The position numbers and the translations under genes are program-made. The notes under the pieces were generated by a model. It was not told the DNA's origin. It saw nothing but the letters and a program-made list of their open reading frames with translations, and made no database searches. A stretch of DNA of 32,793 bases from a virus. Positions 32,640 to 32,793 of the stretch are shown here, piece by piece; positions within the stretch are counted from its first letter, which is position 1; every line of letters begins with the position of its first letter. The DNA lies in IMG/VR virus record IMGVR_UViG_3300026512_000043, positions 1 through 32,793 of that record, one strand, 5' to 3'.

Positions 32640-32793
32640 AAATATCTACTTACAATGCTCTACATAATACAATGACCCAATCTTAGCACAATGTCAATCA
32701 GTCCATAGCTTTATCTAAGTATCAACGCCTTCGGCTTTAACTTTAGTGAGTAGTTATAAAACTATTCCGTGGTAAGTCATCAGTACAGCGTTA

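Larger units (their letters stand above)
31840..32793. other. Right-hand noncoding region, about 950 bases
   Basis: No frame longer than about 25 codons with a credible start exists on the plus strand here, and none is listed on the minus strand. The region is rich in inverted and direct repeats: a three-way-junction element (31848-31922), short hairpins, a terminator-like stem, paired 11-13 base repeats, a C8 run at 32425-32432, and a 10-bp-period repeat near the end. Such stretches in phages hold origins, early promoters, packaging sites or terminal repeats. Which of these applies cannot be told from one end of it. Confidence 0.7.

Noticed and set aside
31840-32793. tRNA genes in the noncoding end
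   Set aside because: Stem-loops exist but no T-loop GTTCRA, anticodon arm or 7-bp acceptor arrangement was found.

Overview
The window is a stretch of an AT-rich, strictly lytic-looking, short-tailed bacteriophage. Every supported gene reads left to right, and the genes overlap or abut with AAAGGAG-type ribosome binding sites. There is a complete packaging and head set (terS, terL, portal, scaffold, N4-gp56-type major capsid protein), ejection-type virion proteins, a fibre and a lysis cassette. I recognise no sheath, tail tube, tape measure, integrase or repressor. The host cannot be read from the sequence. Low G+C, N4-like features and a T7-lysozyme-type amidase make a low-GC Gram-negative host plausible, but this is inference.

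Layout. (1) 1-4828, DNA metabolism: C-terminus of an unknown protein, 5'-3' exonuclease with a Cys-rich front end, Sak4-like RecA-fold ATPase, putative ssDNA-binding protein with an acidic tail, several unknowns and a MazG-like nucleotide pyrophosphohydrolase. (2) 4837-6834, B12-dependent monomeric ribonucleoside triphosphate reductase. (3) 6819-7855, a run of very small unknown genes bounded by RNA hairpins. (4) 7923-10008, terminase subunits. (5) 10018-13319, an unknown head or tail protein, a large glycine-rich protein with a C-terminal membrane stretch, and two small genes. (6) 13340-18146, portal, scaffold, a structured intergenic leader, major capsid protein, terminator-like hairpin and a probable minor head protein. 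(7) 18166-25995, three ejection/internal virion proteins. The last has 2014 residues and carries single-subunit RNA polymerase motifs. (8) 25996-30930, membrane-anchored coiled-coil protein, fibre, fibre-assembly-like protein and a membrane protein. (9) 30941-31839, holin and amidase endolysin. (10) 31840-32793, about 950 bases with no gene, rich in hairpins, direct repeats and a 10-bp-period repeat.

The main result is the 2014-residue protein. It has the ends of a podovirus ejection protein, while its middle contains the motifs of the T7/N4 polymerase family: DxxGR (323-327), motif A Asp837, motif B Lys901/Tyr909 and motif C His1038-Asp1039. This suggests an N4-style virion RNA polymerase that enters the cell with the DNA to transcribe the first genes. 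It is much smaller than N4 gp50 and has an unusual gap of about 510 residues between DxxGR and motif A. Noncoding stretches hold candidate regulatory sites: a five-site CTGT-centred motif, two matching structured RNA elements on either side of the endolysin gene, and short hairpins with 3-nt loops in the right-hand noncoding region.
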